Source: Chitinophaga arvensicola
GTDB lineage: Bacteria; Bacteroidota; Bacteroidia; Chitinophagales; Chitinophagaceae
Length of the DNA stretch: 64,000 nucleotides
Assembly: GCF_900110835.1 (NCBI RefSeq)
Contig: NZ_FOJG01000002.1
Span: forward strand, 310,001 to 374,000
Reading direction: 5' to 3'
The notes beneath the pieces were generated by a model. The model was not told the DNA's origin, made no database searches, and saw nothing but the letters and a program-made list of their open reading frames with translations. The position numbers and the translations under genes were made by a program. Of this stretch, positions 18,764 through 26,709 are shown in pieces (position 1 is the stretch's first letter; each line of letters starts with the position of its first letter).

Positions 18764-19903
18764 ATGATTCATAATTTACCGTTACATCTGAAAGAAAATA
18801 AGCGAGAGAAACCGAATGCGAATGTGATTGTTCTGCCTGGCATCAATGCGATGTCTTATAATCTGTCTGTAGGAAATGCAAAGGTGTATAATCACCTGTC
18901 GCATGTGGAAATGATTGCTGTGACTGTCCATGATATGGCCACCTTCCGTAAGGTAGTGAAAGACAGGATCGGATTAAATGTATTGCCCGCTTATGTTGTC
19001 ATCAACCTGGACGAACACCGCCAGCAGCTGCCGGCACTGATGCAATACATCAGGAGTACAGACCGTTTGTCGGCAACACCGGTATTTGTGTATGTAGGAG
19101 AAATGACCCCCGACCTGAAAGAAGAACTGGTGAAGGTGGGTGGTATCGATGGTGTAATCACCGGCGCTACTACTGTGGACACTTTCACGCAACAATTAGC
19201 TTTCGCCCGTAAAATAAAAGCCCTCAGCGCAGCCAACACACCTGCCAGCCGCCGTATACTGGCCCGCAGCGGAGTGGTGTTGAACTACGCACTGAAACGC
19301 TCTTTTGATATAGGCGTATCCGGTACGGCACTGATATTGTTAAGCCCTGTGTTTGCCGTTATCGCAGCGCTCATCCGCCTGGAATCAAAAGGAAAAGTAT
19401 TTTACAGCGCTCCCCGCGCCGGCAAAATGTACCAGGTATTTCCCTTCTACAAATTCAGAACAATGGTGGCCAACGCCGATAAACTGGTGAATGAGCTCAC
19501 ACATCTGAATCAGTACGACGTGGAAGGCAACAAAGGCCCTGTATTTTTTAAACTGACGAACGACCCCCGTGTAACGAAATTTGGCGCCTTCCTGCGCAAT
19601 ACCAGCCTGGATGAATTGCCACAACTATTTAATGTACTGAAAGGAGATATGTCACTCGTGGGCAACCGTCCCTTACCACTTTACGAAGCCATTACCCTGA
19701 CCACAGACGATTTTGCACAACGCTTTATCGCCCCTGCCGGTATCACCGGTTTATGGCAGGTGAAGAAAAGAGGCAGAAAGGAAATGAGCGTAGATGAAAG
19801 AATTGGCCTGGATATCGATTATGCCCGCAAACATTCTTTCTTTTACGATATGCGCATCCTGGCCAGCACACCGAAAGCACTGGTGCAGAAAGAAAATGTA
19901 TAA
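18764..19903 (+). CDS. Receiver-like domain fused to a bacterial sugar transferase (phosphoglycosyl transferase)
   Basis: A 379-residue protein. Residues ~19-153 have receiver-like alternation (VIVLPG, VYVGEMT, GVITGA), with only D83 at the acceptor position and no N-terminal acidic pair, so this domain is degenerate. Residues ~178-379 are a monotopic phosphoglycosyl transferase of the WbaP/PglC kind: membrane-dipping helix 184-205, FYKFRTM (229-235), the catalytic Asp-Glu pair in SLDELPQ (D283/E284), SLVGNRP (297-303) and ITGLWQV. Such enzymes load the first sugar-phosphate onto undecaprenyl phosphate and so commit the pathway. The fusion, placed right after a free receiver gene, points to post-translational control. 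Confidence 0.87.
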   Translation: MIHNLPLHLKENKREKPNANVIVLPGINAMSYNLSVGNAKVYNHLSHVEMIAVTVHDMATFRKVVKDRIGLNVLPAYVVINLDEHRQQLPALMQYIRSTDRLSATPVFVYVGEMTPDLKEELVKVGGIDGVITGATTVDTFTQQLAFARKIKALSAANTPASRRILARSGVVLNYALKRSFDIGVSGTALILLSPVFAVIAALIRLESKGKVFYSAPRAGKMYQVFPFYKFRTMVANADKLVNELTHLNQYDVEGNKGPVFFKLTNDPRVTKFGAFLRNTSLDELPQLFNVLKGDMSLVGNRPLPLYEAITLTTDDFAQRFIAPAGITGLWQVKKRGRKEMSVDERIGLDIDYARKHSFFYDMRILASTPKALVQKENV

Positions 19904-19921
19904 CGTAACCCGGATATTTAA

Positions 19922-20830
19922 ATGAAACCGAATTCGACACCACTGGTATCTATTGTAGCCCTCAATTATAACTCGACTACAGTAACCTGTGAATTTCTGG
20001 AGTCAACACGACTGCTGAGTTACCGGAATTTTGAGACGATCATCGTGGATAACGGATCGAAAGAGGATCCTACGGCCCAATTGGAAGCCGGTAATTATCC
20101 AAATCTGAAAATCATTCTCAGCAAAGAAAACCTGGGCTTCACCGGCGGGAATAACCTCGGCATGAAACAGGCGAAAGGCGATTTCATTTTTATTGTTAAT
20201 AATGATACAGAGGTAACCCCCGACCTTATTGAACGATTGCTGGAACCATTTGCCGGTGACCCGTTTATTGGTGTAGTATGCCCGAAGATCCGCTTCTGGT
20301 ATCATCCCAATGTTATCCAATATGCCGGCTTCCGCCCAATGAACCTGCTCACCGGCAGAACCGGCGCAGTAGGCAACAGGGAGGAAGACAATGGCCAGTA
20401 CGATACCCCCGGCGTCACCAACTGTGCACACGGCGCGGCCATGATGGTGAAAAGAGAGGTGATTGAAAAGGTGGGCATGTTTGCAGAAAAGTTTTTCCTC
20501 TATTACGAAGAATCAGATTGGTCGGCAAGGATTATCCGTGCCGGCTATAAAATATATTACAATGGCGCCGGACTGATCTTTCATAAAGAATCGGTGTCCA
20601 TCGGAAAAGAAAGTCCGCTCAAGGTATACTATCATACCCGCAACCGGATTTTATACATGCGGAGAAATACCAACAGATTACAGCTGACTGTTTTCCTGTT
20701 GTTCTTCTCCTTTTTTACATTCCCGAAGTCGGTGCTGCGTTTTACGCTAAAGGGCCAGTTCGCTTATCTGAAGTCTTTCTTCAGAGGCATCTTCTGGAAT
20801 ATGACCACTTCAAGTTATTCTCAAGTCTGA
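19922..20830 (+). CDS. Family 2 glycosyltransferase (rhamnosyltransferase-like)
   Basis: A 302-residue cytoplasmic or peripheral enzyme. The GT-A fold is shown by VSIVALNYNS, the donor-binding IVDNGSKEDP, KENLGFTGGNN and the metal-binding NNDTE (93-97). The ED-type acceptor region FFLYYEESDWSARIIRAGYK follows, and the C-terminus has a hydrophobic patch. This resembles rhamnosyl- and other GT2 enzymes of O-antigen-like pathways. It starts 18 bases after the phosphoglycosyl transferase gene and probably adds the next sugar of the repeat. The actual sugar is not predictable here. Confidence 0.85.
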   Translation: MKPNSTPLVSIVALNYNSTTVTCEFLESTRLLSYRNFETIIVDNGSKEDPTAQLEAGNYPNLKIILSKENLGFTGGNNLGMKQAKGDFIFIVNNDTEVTPDLIERLLEPFAGDPFIGVVCPKIRFWYHPNVIQYAGFRPMNLLTGRTGAVGNREEDNGQYDTPGVTNCAHGAAMMVKREVIEKVGMFAEKFFLYYEESDWSARIIRAGYKIYYNGAGLIFHKESVSIGKESPLKVYYHTRNRILYMRRNTNRLQLTVFLLFFSFFTFPKSVLRFTLKGQFAYLKSFFRGIFWNMTTSSYSQV

Positions 20831-20845
20831 AAAAATAAATAAGCT

Positions 20846-21607
20846 ATGGCAACTATAACTTACGAATACAATCGAATGGCCGATCGCAAGCGCTTGGATT
20901 TTATTACGGATGCTATTCGCAATACTATTCCTGCCAATGGTACTATACTGGATGTAGGCTGCGGGAACGGTATCATCAGCCGTCACCTGGGTCAGTTAGG
21001 ATATAATGTATTAGGAATAGATGTGAGTGAGAAGGCGATTGGCGTAGCCCGCAGTCTTACCACAGCCCCCAACGTGCGCTTTGAAGCGATCAGCGCTGAA
21101 AACCTCGTGGCACAGGGAAATACCTACGACGCCGTTGTATGCAGTGAAGTGCTGGAACACCTGGACCATCCGGAAGAACTCCTGAAGGTACTGTACCAGT
21201 CGCTCAAACAAACCGGTCGTTTAGTCGTAACCGTTCCAAACGGCAACGGACCCAGGGAAGCCCTGGTGACCAAACCCGTACTGCGGATGCGCAATAACAA
21301 CACCTGGCGCTGGAGAGCACTGCTCCGCATCAAAAAAGCGTTGGGCTATCAGGGTACTACGGTGCAATCTGCCGCAGACAACCTGGATCACGTACAGTTT
21401 TTTACAAAAGAAGACCTGGAAGCTTTGTCGGCTGCACATCATTTCCGTATTGTAAAATACGGGAAAGCCAATTTCCTGGCAGATGTGTTTCCATTTTCAC
21501 TGGTGGCCAACAGGGTAAAAACTATTCAGAGCCTCGATTGTAAACTGGCGGACGCATTACCGTTGAAATTTTCAACCGGATTTTTTACCATATGGGAAAA
21601 AGCCTGA
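20846..21607 (+). CDS. Class I SAM-dependent methyltransferase
   Basis: A 253-residue protein. Motif I is clear (ILDVGCGNGIIS, with DVGCGNG at 36-42), followed by an acidic strand end (VLGIDVSEKAIG) and motif IV-like VVCSEVLEHLDHPEELL. This resembles UbiG/Methyltransf_11 enzymes. Starting 15 bases after a GT2 gene and followed by another, it probably methylates a sugar or caps a chain in the glycan pathway, though small-molecule methylation cannot be excluded. Confidence 0.85.
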   Translation: MATITYEYNRMADRKRLDFITDAIRNTIPANGTILDVGCGNGIISRHLGQLGYNVLGIDVSEKAIGVARSLTTAPNVRFEAISAENLVAQGNTYDAVVCSEVLEHLDHPEELLKVLYQSLKQTGRLVVTVPNGNGPREALVTKPVLRMRNNNTWRWRALLRIKKALGYQGTTVQSAADNLDHVQFFTKEDLEALSAAHHFRIVKYGKANFLADVFPFSLVANRVKTIQSLDCKLADALPLKFSTGFFTIWEKA

Positions 21608-21637
21608 ACAGGTAAGCCTTCCATTAATCTATAGCAA

Positions 21638-22840
21638 GTGATTCAAATGCTACTCATATTGCTGATGATAGTGCAGGTCATCGTGGCCGGCTATCTGTTA
21701 CAGCCTACTATTTTATTGGCTCTTTACGGGCTTAAAAGGCTCTTTACGTCCGGCAGCAGCCGGAAGTCAGGAGTGGAGGAGGGCCAACGGCAATTTAATT
21801 TTGCCGCCATTATCACCGCACATGGTCATCTCACCCTGGTGGCCCCGCTGATCGATTCCCTGCTGAAACAGACTTACGGCCGGTACCGGGTATATGTGGT
21901 GGCAGATGCCTGCGAAACGGTAGATCTTCATTACGACGATCCCCGGGTCGTGATCCTGCATCCGCAGCCAGCCCTGAACGCAAAGATTAAATCCATCGAT
22001 TATGCCATCAACCACTTTGTGGAAGAACATGATGCGCTCATCATTTTCGATGCAGATAACCTTGCACACCCTACGTACCTGCAGGTGCTGAACCAGTACT
22101 TTAACCGTGGATACCGCGCCGTACAAACGAACATGCTGCCTAAGAACACCGACAGCCTGTACGCCAGATTGGATGCAGCGGGTAACCTGTATAACAACTT
22201 CAACGACCGCGTTATGCGGATGGAACTGGGACTTTCTGCGAATATCTGGGGACTCGGCATTGCGATGGAAACCTCCCTGTATAAGGAGATCGTTTACCAG
22301 AACTACCTGGGTGGATTTGATAAAAAGATCCAGGCAGATATCGTTAAAAAGATTCCCCTGCTGGCTTATGCAGCAGAAGCCATGGTATACGACGAGAAAG
22401 TAGAAACCGGTGCGTCGCTCGAAAAACAACGTACCCGCTGGATCAATGCTTACTTCAAGTATTTCCCCTATGGATGGGATGTGTTTTATACCGGTATCAA
22501 AAGAGGTAAATTCAACCTGGTCTATTTCGGACTTAATCTGTTAAGACCGCCATTGTTCCTGGTGCTGGGCGCAGCCCTGTTCCTCGGTGTACTGAACCTC
22601 CTGGTTGATCCGTTGATGAGCCTGTGGTGGCTGGGTGCTATTTCCCTGTTTGTACTTACCTTTTTTGCCATCGTGGCCCTGATGGCCAATGACAGGCGCA
22701 TCTTTTTATCGCTTTTTTATCTCCCCGGTTTCTTACTGCGGCAGGTAAAAGCCCTGTTGAAAATAAAGGTGGCCAGCAAAACATTCCTCAAAACAGAGAA
22801 CTCGCGCGTTATATATATAGAAGAAGTTTTAAACCGTTAA
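21638..22840 (+). CDS. Processive-type membrane glycosyltransferase, family 2
   Basis: A 400-residue protein with an N-terminal helix (about 3-22), a catalytic domain and C-terminal helices (about 300-360). Catalytic signs are VVADAC, IIFDADNLAHP (DxD) and KQRTRW, which satisfies the QxxRW motif of processive synthases. The annotated GTG at 21638 and an ATG at 21647 are both plausible starts. It is the last gene of the 18319-22840 operon, ended by a strong terminator 23 bases later. The likely product is a polymer or glycan chain extruded across the inner membrane. Confidence 0.85.
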   Translation: MIQMLLILLMIVQVIVAGYLLQPTILLALYGLKRLFTSGSSRKSGVEEGQRQFNFAAIITAHGHLTLVAPLIDSLLKQTYGRYRVYVVADACETVDLHYDDPRVVILHPQPALNAKIKSIDYAINHFVEEHDALIIFDADNLAHPTYLQVLNQYFNRGYRAVQTNMLPKNTDSLYARLDAAGNLYNNFNDRVMRMELGLSANIWGLGIAMETSLYKEIVYQNYLGGFDKKIQADIVKKIPLLAYAAEAMVYDEKVETGASLEKQRTRWINAYFKYFPYGWDVFYTGIKRGKFNLVYFGLNLLRPPLFLVLGAALFLGVLNLLVDPLMSLWWLGAISLFVLTFFAIVALMANDRRIFLSLFYLPGFLLRQVKALLKIKVASKTFLKTENSRVIYIEEVLNR

Positions 22841-22863
22841 GACTTTAAGTTGTTATTTGATCC

Positions 22864-22898
22864 GGAAAGGTTGGCCTTCGTGCCAGCCTTTCCTTTTT
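22864..22898 (+). terminator. Intrinsic terminator of the receiver/PGT/GT operon
   Basis: A 12-bp stem (22864-22875 with 22882-22893, one G-T wobble) with a six-base cttcgt loop, followed at once by five T. Well placed after the 22840 stop. Confidence 0.88.
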
Positions 22899-22945
22899 AT
22901 TACGGGAACCACTGGCACAGCCGCTGGTCTTTACACATTATCAGT

Positions 22946-22953
22946 TACATTTG
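22946..22953 (+). promoter_or_regulatory. -7 box for the GNAT-nitrilase gene
   Basis: TACATTTG matches TAnnTTTG, 23 bases before the preferred ATG (22977). It also argues against the longer frame starting at 22857, which would begin before the promoter and inside the terminator. Confidence 0.55.
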
Positions 22954-22976
22954 TTAGCATACAAAAAAAGTTCCCC

Positions 22977-24506
22977 ATGTCAGAAACAGTAGAAATCAGG
23001 CAATTAACAGTAGAAGATTACATGGACCTGAAAGAATCCATGGTATCTGCCTACGCAGATATGGCCGGCAGTTATTGGCGTGAGCCCACGATCCGGCGGT
23101 TAATCGGTCTTTTCCCGGAAGGACAGATAGCCGTTACCGTGAACGACAAGGTAGTAGGATGCGCCCTGTCTATTATCGTGGACTATAATAAATTCGGGGA
23201 TAACCACACCTACGAACAGATCACCGGGTACTATACCTTCAGCACCCATAACCCCAAGGGAGATGTATTATATGGCATTGAGGTGTTTGTACATCCCGAT
23301 TACCGGGGTAAGCGTCTGGCCCGCAGGCTGTATGACGCCCGGAAAATTCTCTGTGAACAATTGAACCTGGAAGGCATCGTGGCTGGCGGCCGTATCCCGA
23401 ACTACGAAAAGTTTGCAGATAAACTAACACCGAGGGAATACATAGAGAAGGTGCAGGACCGGGAAATCTATGATCCCACCTTAACTTTCCAGTTCTCGAA
23501 CGACTTCACCGTCAAGAAGATCCTGAAAAATTACCTGCCGAATGATGAGGCTTCGAAGGGCTTCGCCACCTTACTGCAATGGTTTAACATCTATTATGAA
23601 CCAGACCAGGATACCATCCGGTATAATAAATCGACCGTGCGTATCGGGTTGGTACAATGGCAGATGCGGGACTACGGCGGACTCGATGGTTTTCTGCAAC
23701 AGGTGGAGTATTTCATTGATGCCGTGAGCGACTACGGATCCGATTTTGTGGTGTTCCCCGAGTTGTTCAACTCGCCCCTGATGAGTGAGTTCAACCAGAT
23801 GGATCCCGCCGGCGCTATCCGGGGCGTAGCCAAATACACCCAGCAACTGCGGGAAATATTCCAGCAGCACGCTGTAGCCTACAATGTAAATATCATTTCA
23901 GGCAGTATGCCTATCGTTATCGATGAGGTACTATATAATATTTCGTATCTGTGTCGCCGTGATGGTACCTACGAACAATATATCAAGATTCACCCAACGC
24001 CGGGAGAAGTATCCGCCTGGGGCATTAAAGGGGGGAGTGAAATAAAAGTATTTGATACCGACTGTGGAAAGATAGGTATCCAGATCTGTTATGATGTGGA
24101 GTTTCCGGAGCCGTCCCGTATCCTGGCACAGCAGGGAATGAAAATCCTGTTTGTACCTTTTATGACAGACACCCAGCATGCTTATAACCGTGTAAGATTT
24201 TGCGCCCAGGCCCGTGCAGTAGAAAATGAATGTTACGTGGCGATTGCCGGTAGCATCGGAAACCTGCCCAAAGTAAACAACATGGATTTACAATATGCGC
24301 AATCCAGTGTGTTCACACCTTCTGATTTTGCGTTCCCGGTTACAGGCATCAAAGCAGAGTCTACTCCCAACACGGAGATGGTGGTGATTGCCGATGTAGA
24401 CCTGGTTTTATTAAAAGAATTGCATGCATTCGGTAGTGTACAAACACAGAAAGATATCCGTAATGACTTGTATGAAGTAGTACAGAAAATGCCAAAAGAA
24501 AAATAA
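22977..24506 (+). CDS. Bifunctional GNAT acetyltransferase / carbon-nitrogen hydrolase (YhcX-like)
   Basis: A 509-residue protein from the ATG at 22977 (MSETVEIRQL). Residues ~5-170 are a GNAT domain with the acetyl-CoA loop region VFVHPDYRGKRLARRLYD. Residues ~220-490 are a nitrilase-family domain with the full triad: Glu262 (VFPELFNS), Lys337 (YIKIHPTPGE) and Cys371 (IQICYDVEF). Similar fusions are known in many bacteria (B. subtilis YhcX). They probably cleave an amide and act on an amine in linked steps, but the substrate is not established as far as I know. It stands alone between a terminator and a 319-base gap. Confidence 0.88.
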   Translation: MSETVEIRQLTVEDYMDLKESMVSAYADMAGSYWREPTIRRLIGLFPEGQIAVTVNDKVVGCALSIIVDYNKFGDNHTYEQITGYYTFSTHNPKGDVLYGIEVFVHPDYRGKRLARRLYDARKILCEQLNLEGIVAGGRIPNYEKFADKLTPREYIEKVQDREIYDPTLTFQFSNDFTVKKILKNYLPNDEASKGFATLLQWFNIYYEPDQDTIRYNKSTVRIGLVQWQMRDYGGLDGFLQQVEYFIDAVSDYGSDFVVFPELFNSPLMSEFNQMDPAGAIRGVAKYTQQLREIFQQHAVAYNVNIISGSMPIVIDEVLYNISYLCRRDGTYEQYIKIHPTPGEVSAWGIKGGSEIKVFDTDCGKIGIQICYDVEFPEPSRILAQQGMKILFVPFMTDTQHAYNRVRFCAQARAVENECYVAIAGSIGNLPKVNNMDLQYAQSSVFTPSDFAFPVTGIKAESTPNTEMVVIADVDLVLLKELHAFGSVQTQKDIRNDLYEVVQKMPKEK

Positions 24507-24825
24507 CGTATTAGGCTGATTATTATATTTTTATATCTATTTTATTGCGTGGTCACTTTAAGTGAAAGCAGGCAAAAAGGTAATAATTAAGCCGGATATG
24601 GAAAGACGAGCGGTTTTAGTTTGAAGGAATGGTTTTATCTTGATGATTTAATTTGTTTAATATCAATATTTTATGATTGTGTAAATTATTCGGTTGGGAC
24701 AGGCAGTGCTGCTGATATGTAACGTTATTTGTGTTGCATATCAGCAGGAAGAAAAAACAGGAAGTATAACACCATATTGCCAAATTTTTCTATCTTACCC
24801 ACCGAACTAAAGGAGAGCCCATAAT
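24507..24825. other. Intergenic region with an 11-bp dyad
   Basis: No gene is seen. A perfect inverted repeat (24709-24719 with 24737-24747, sequence CTGCTGATATG) flanks a 17-base loop and has no T run, so it is more like an operator or RNA hairpin than a terminator. A strong Shine-Dalgarno-like AAAGGAGAG lies just before the ATG at 24826, unusual for this phylum, where such sites are often weak. Confidence 0.4.
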
Positions 24826-25326
24826 ATGCGATACGCCGCCCCGTTGGATGATAATTCGAAGATTGTAACAAATTTGGTTATTATTATCACGCTTGTGTTT
24901 TTATGCAGACAGATCACAGATGTTTCCCATGATGCTGTTCTTACTACCATGCTCTTATTTATATTGGTACCAGCTATTTTGGTAGCCTGGTGTCTGAGCC
25001 CCCGGTATTACATTCTCACCGCTACTTCCATACTTATCAAGCGACCGCTGAATAGCATCACCATTCAGCTGGAAGATGTAGTAAGATTGAGAAGCATTAC
25101 TGAGGAAGACCTGGGTACCAGTTCCCGTTTACTGGCACTGGGTGGTATCTTCGGATACCTGGGCACCTACCGCTCCAGTGAAATTGGTAAATACCAGCGC
25201 TGGTGTACCAATCGGGAAAACCTGGTACTGATAGAATCCGATAACCGGAAATGGCTGATCAGCCCAACCGGTGCAGAAGATTTTGTAAAGCGGGTGAATG
25301 CTGCCATCAATGTGCCTGCGCAATAG
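24826..25326 (+). CDS. Membrane-anchored bacterial PH-domain-like protein
   Basis: A 166-residue protein. Two hydrophobic helices (about residues 15-30 and 40-58) are followed by a soluble beta-rich domain: YILTATSILIKRPLNSITIQ, then VVRLRSIT and LALGGIFGYLGTYRSSEIGKYQRWCTNRENLVLI. This pattern fits small bacterial PH-domain (DUF304/bPH) proteins. Their role is generally unknown; they may bind membranes or partner proteins. It appears monocistronic, with a canonical ribosome-binding site upstream and a strong terminator downstream. Confidence 0.72.
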   Translation: MRYAAPLDDNSKIVTNLVIIITLVFLCRQITDVSHDAVLTTMLLFILVPAILVAWCLSPRYYILTATSILIKRPLNSITIQLEDVVRLRSITEEDLGTSSRLLALGGIFGYLGTYRSSEIGKYQRWCTNRENLVLIESDNRKWLISPTGAEDFVKRVNAAINVPAQ

Positions 25327-25348
25327 GCGTATGTATGCTATAAATGAT

Positions 25349-25398
25349 ATTGGGGAGATGATCTTGGATTTGTCCGTGATCATCTCCCCAATTTTTTT
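25349..25398 (+). terminator. Intrinsic terminator after the PH-like gene
   Basis: A perfect 15-bp stem (25349-25363 with 25378-25392), 14-base loop, then seven T. It sits between convergent genes. The stem shares the core TTGGGGAGAT with a second hairpin at 40918-40963. Confidence 0.88.
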
Positions 25399-25409
25399 GT
25401 CGTATGCAG

Positions 25410-26642
25410 TTAGTGGAAAAACAGATACCCCAGTAAGATAGCGCATAGCATTCCGAAGAAATCGGCAATCAACCCTGCAGCCAGCGCATACCGCGTATGT
25501 TTGATATTCACAGAGCCAAAATACACCGCCAGTACATAGAAGGTGGTTTCTGTAGTTCCCTGGATAATACTGGCCAGCTTACCTACGAAAGAATCCACCC
25601 CATGCGTTTTCAGGATATCCACCATCAATGCCCGTGCGCCACCGCCACTCAGCGGTTTCATAAAAGCAACAGGCAGGGCAGGAACAAAGTCCGTATTCAT
25701 TCCCATGGCAGCAAAGAGTAGTCCGATGCCGTGCGTAATGTAATCCAGGCAACCGGTGGTCCGGAACACACTGATGGCAACCAGCATACCCACCAGGTAA
25801 GGGATAATGCGCACAGAAACCTGGAAGCCTTCTTTTGCGCCCTCAATAAACGCGTCGTATACATTAATCTTTTTAATCATTCCTGCTACCAGGAAAATGA
25901 TGACAATGCTGAAAATAATGGCTCCCCCGAGGGAAGCGGTTTTTGGACCAATTTCCGCAGCGGGTAAGCTTTGTACCCAGAACCACAATCCGGCCATGAT
26001 GGCGGCAAAGGTGGCCAGGAAAATCAGCACCGGTAATTTAAAAAGGTTAATTTTCTGGTAGATGGATACCACAAACATGCCCATGATAAACGCCATGAAA
26101 GTGGAAATCAGGGTAGGGATAAAGATGTCCGCCGGATTGGCGGCGCCGGCAGCCAGCCGGATGGCAATAACGGAAGTCGGAATCAATACTACCCCGGCAG
26201 TGTTCAGCACCAGGAACATGATCTGCGGATTACTGGCCTCTTCCGGCCTGGGATTGATTTCCTGCAGTTCCTTCATGGCTTTCAGGCCCATCGGCGTAGC
26301 CGCATTGTCGAGGCCCAGCATAGTGGCGGAAAAGTTCATCATCATCGATCCCATGGCTGGATGCCCTTTAGGTACTTCCGGAAACAGCTTCGAGAAAAAG
26401 GGATTTACCAGCCGGGAAAAGCGCTTAATCATGCCGGCTACCTCGCCGATCCGCATGATTCCCAGCCAAAGCGTCATGATGCCGGCCAGGCCGAGGGAGA
26501 TCTCCGCACCCGTTTTGGCGCTGGCAAACATGCCGTTCATGATCTCGCCGAAAATAGAAGCGTCATGTAAAACTACCGACTTGAAAAGTGCTACAACGAA
26601 TGCAATCAAAAAAAATCCCAGCCATACGTAGTTTAATGCCAT
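25410..26642 (-). CDS. SpmA-SpmB fusion, nucleoside-recognition (Gate) domain membrane protein
   Basis: A 410-residue polytopic protein. I choose the ATG at 26642 (MALNYVWLGFFLIA) because the longer frame starts at a TTG that overlaps the ychF promoter. The N-terminal half looks like SpmA (LGLAGIMTLWLGIMRIGEVAG, MMMNFSATMLGLDNAATPMGLKAM). The C-terminal half looks like SpmB (EGAKEGFQVSVRIIPYLVGMLVAI, PLSGGGARALMVDI, TETTFYVLAVYFGS). In Bacillus the two are separate spore maturation proteins. Here they are fused in an organism not expected to sporulate, so a transport or core-metabolite role is more likely. It is divergent from ychF. Confidence 0.87.
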   Translation of the reverse strand: MALNYVWLGFFLIAFVVALFKSVVLHDASIFGEIMNGMFASAKTGAEISLGLAGIMTLWLGIMRIGEVAGMIKRFSRLVNPFFSKLFPEVPKGHPAMGSMMMNFSATMLGLDNAATPMGLKAMKELQEINPRPEEASNPQIMFLVLNTAGVVLIPTSVIAIRLAAGAANPADIFIPTLISTFMAFIMGMFVVSIYQKINLFKLPVLIFLATFAAIMAGLWFWVQSLPAAEIGPKTASLGGAIIFSIVIIFLVAGMIKKINVYDAFIEGAKEGFQVSVRIIPYLVGMLVAISVFRTTGCLDYITHGIGLLFAAMGMNTDFVPALPVAFMKPLSGGGARALMVDILKTHGVDSFVGKLASIIQGTTETTFYVLAVYFGSVNIKHTRYALAAGLIADFFGMLCAILLGYLFFH

Positions 26643-26686
26643 TAGATTATTGGTTTTTTCAATCAACAAATAAACTAAAATAAACC

Positions 26687-26694
26687 TATCTTTG
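26687..26694 (+). promoter_or_regulatory. -7 box for ychF
   Basis: TATCTTTG matches TAnnTTTG and ends 15 bases before the ychF ATG, which implies a very short leader. Confidence 0.5.
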
Positions 26695-26709
26695 CGCAAA
26701 TTTTAAAAA

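Noticed and set aside
21767..22429. 220-codon minus-strand frame
   Set aside because: Antisense to a GT2 gene with DxD and QxxRW motifs.
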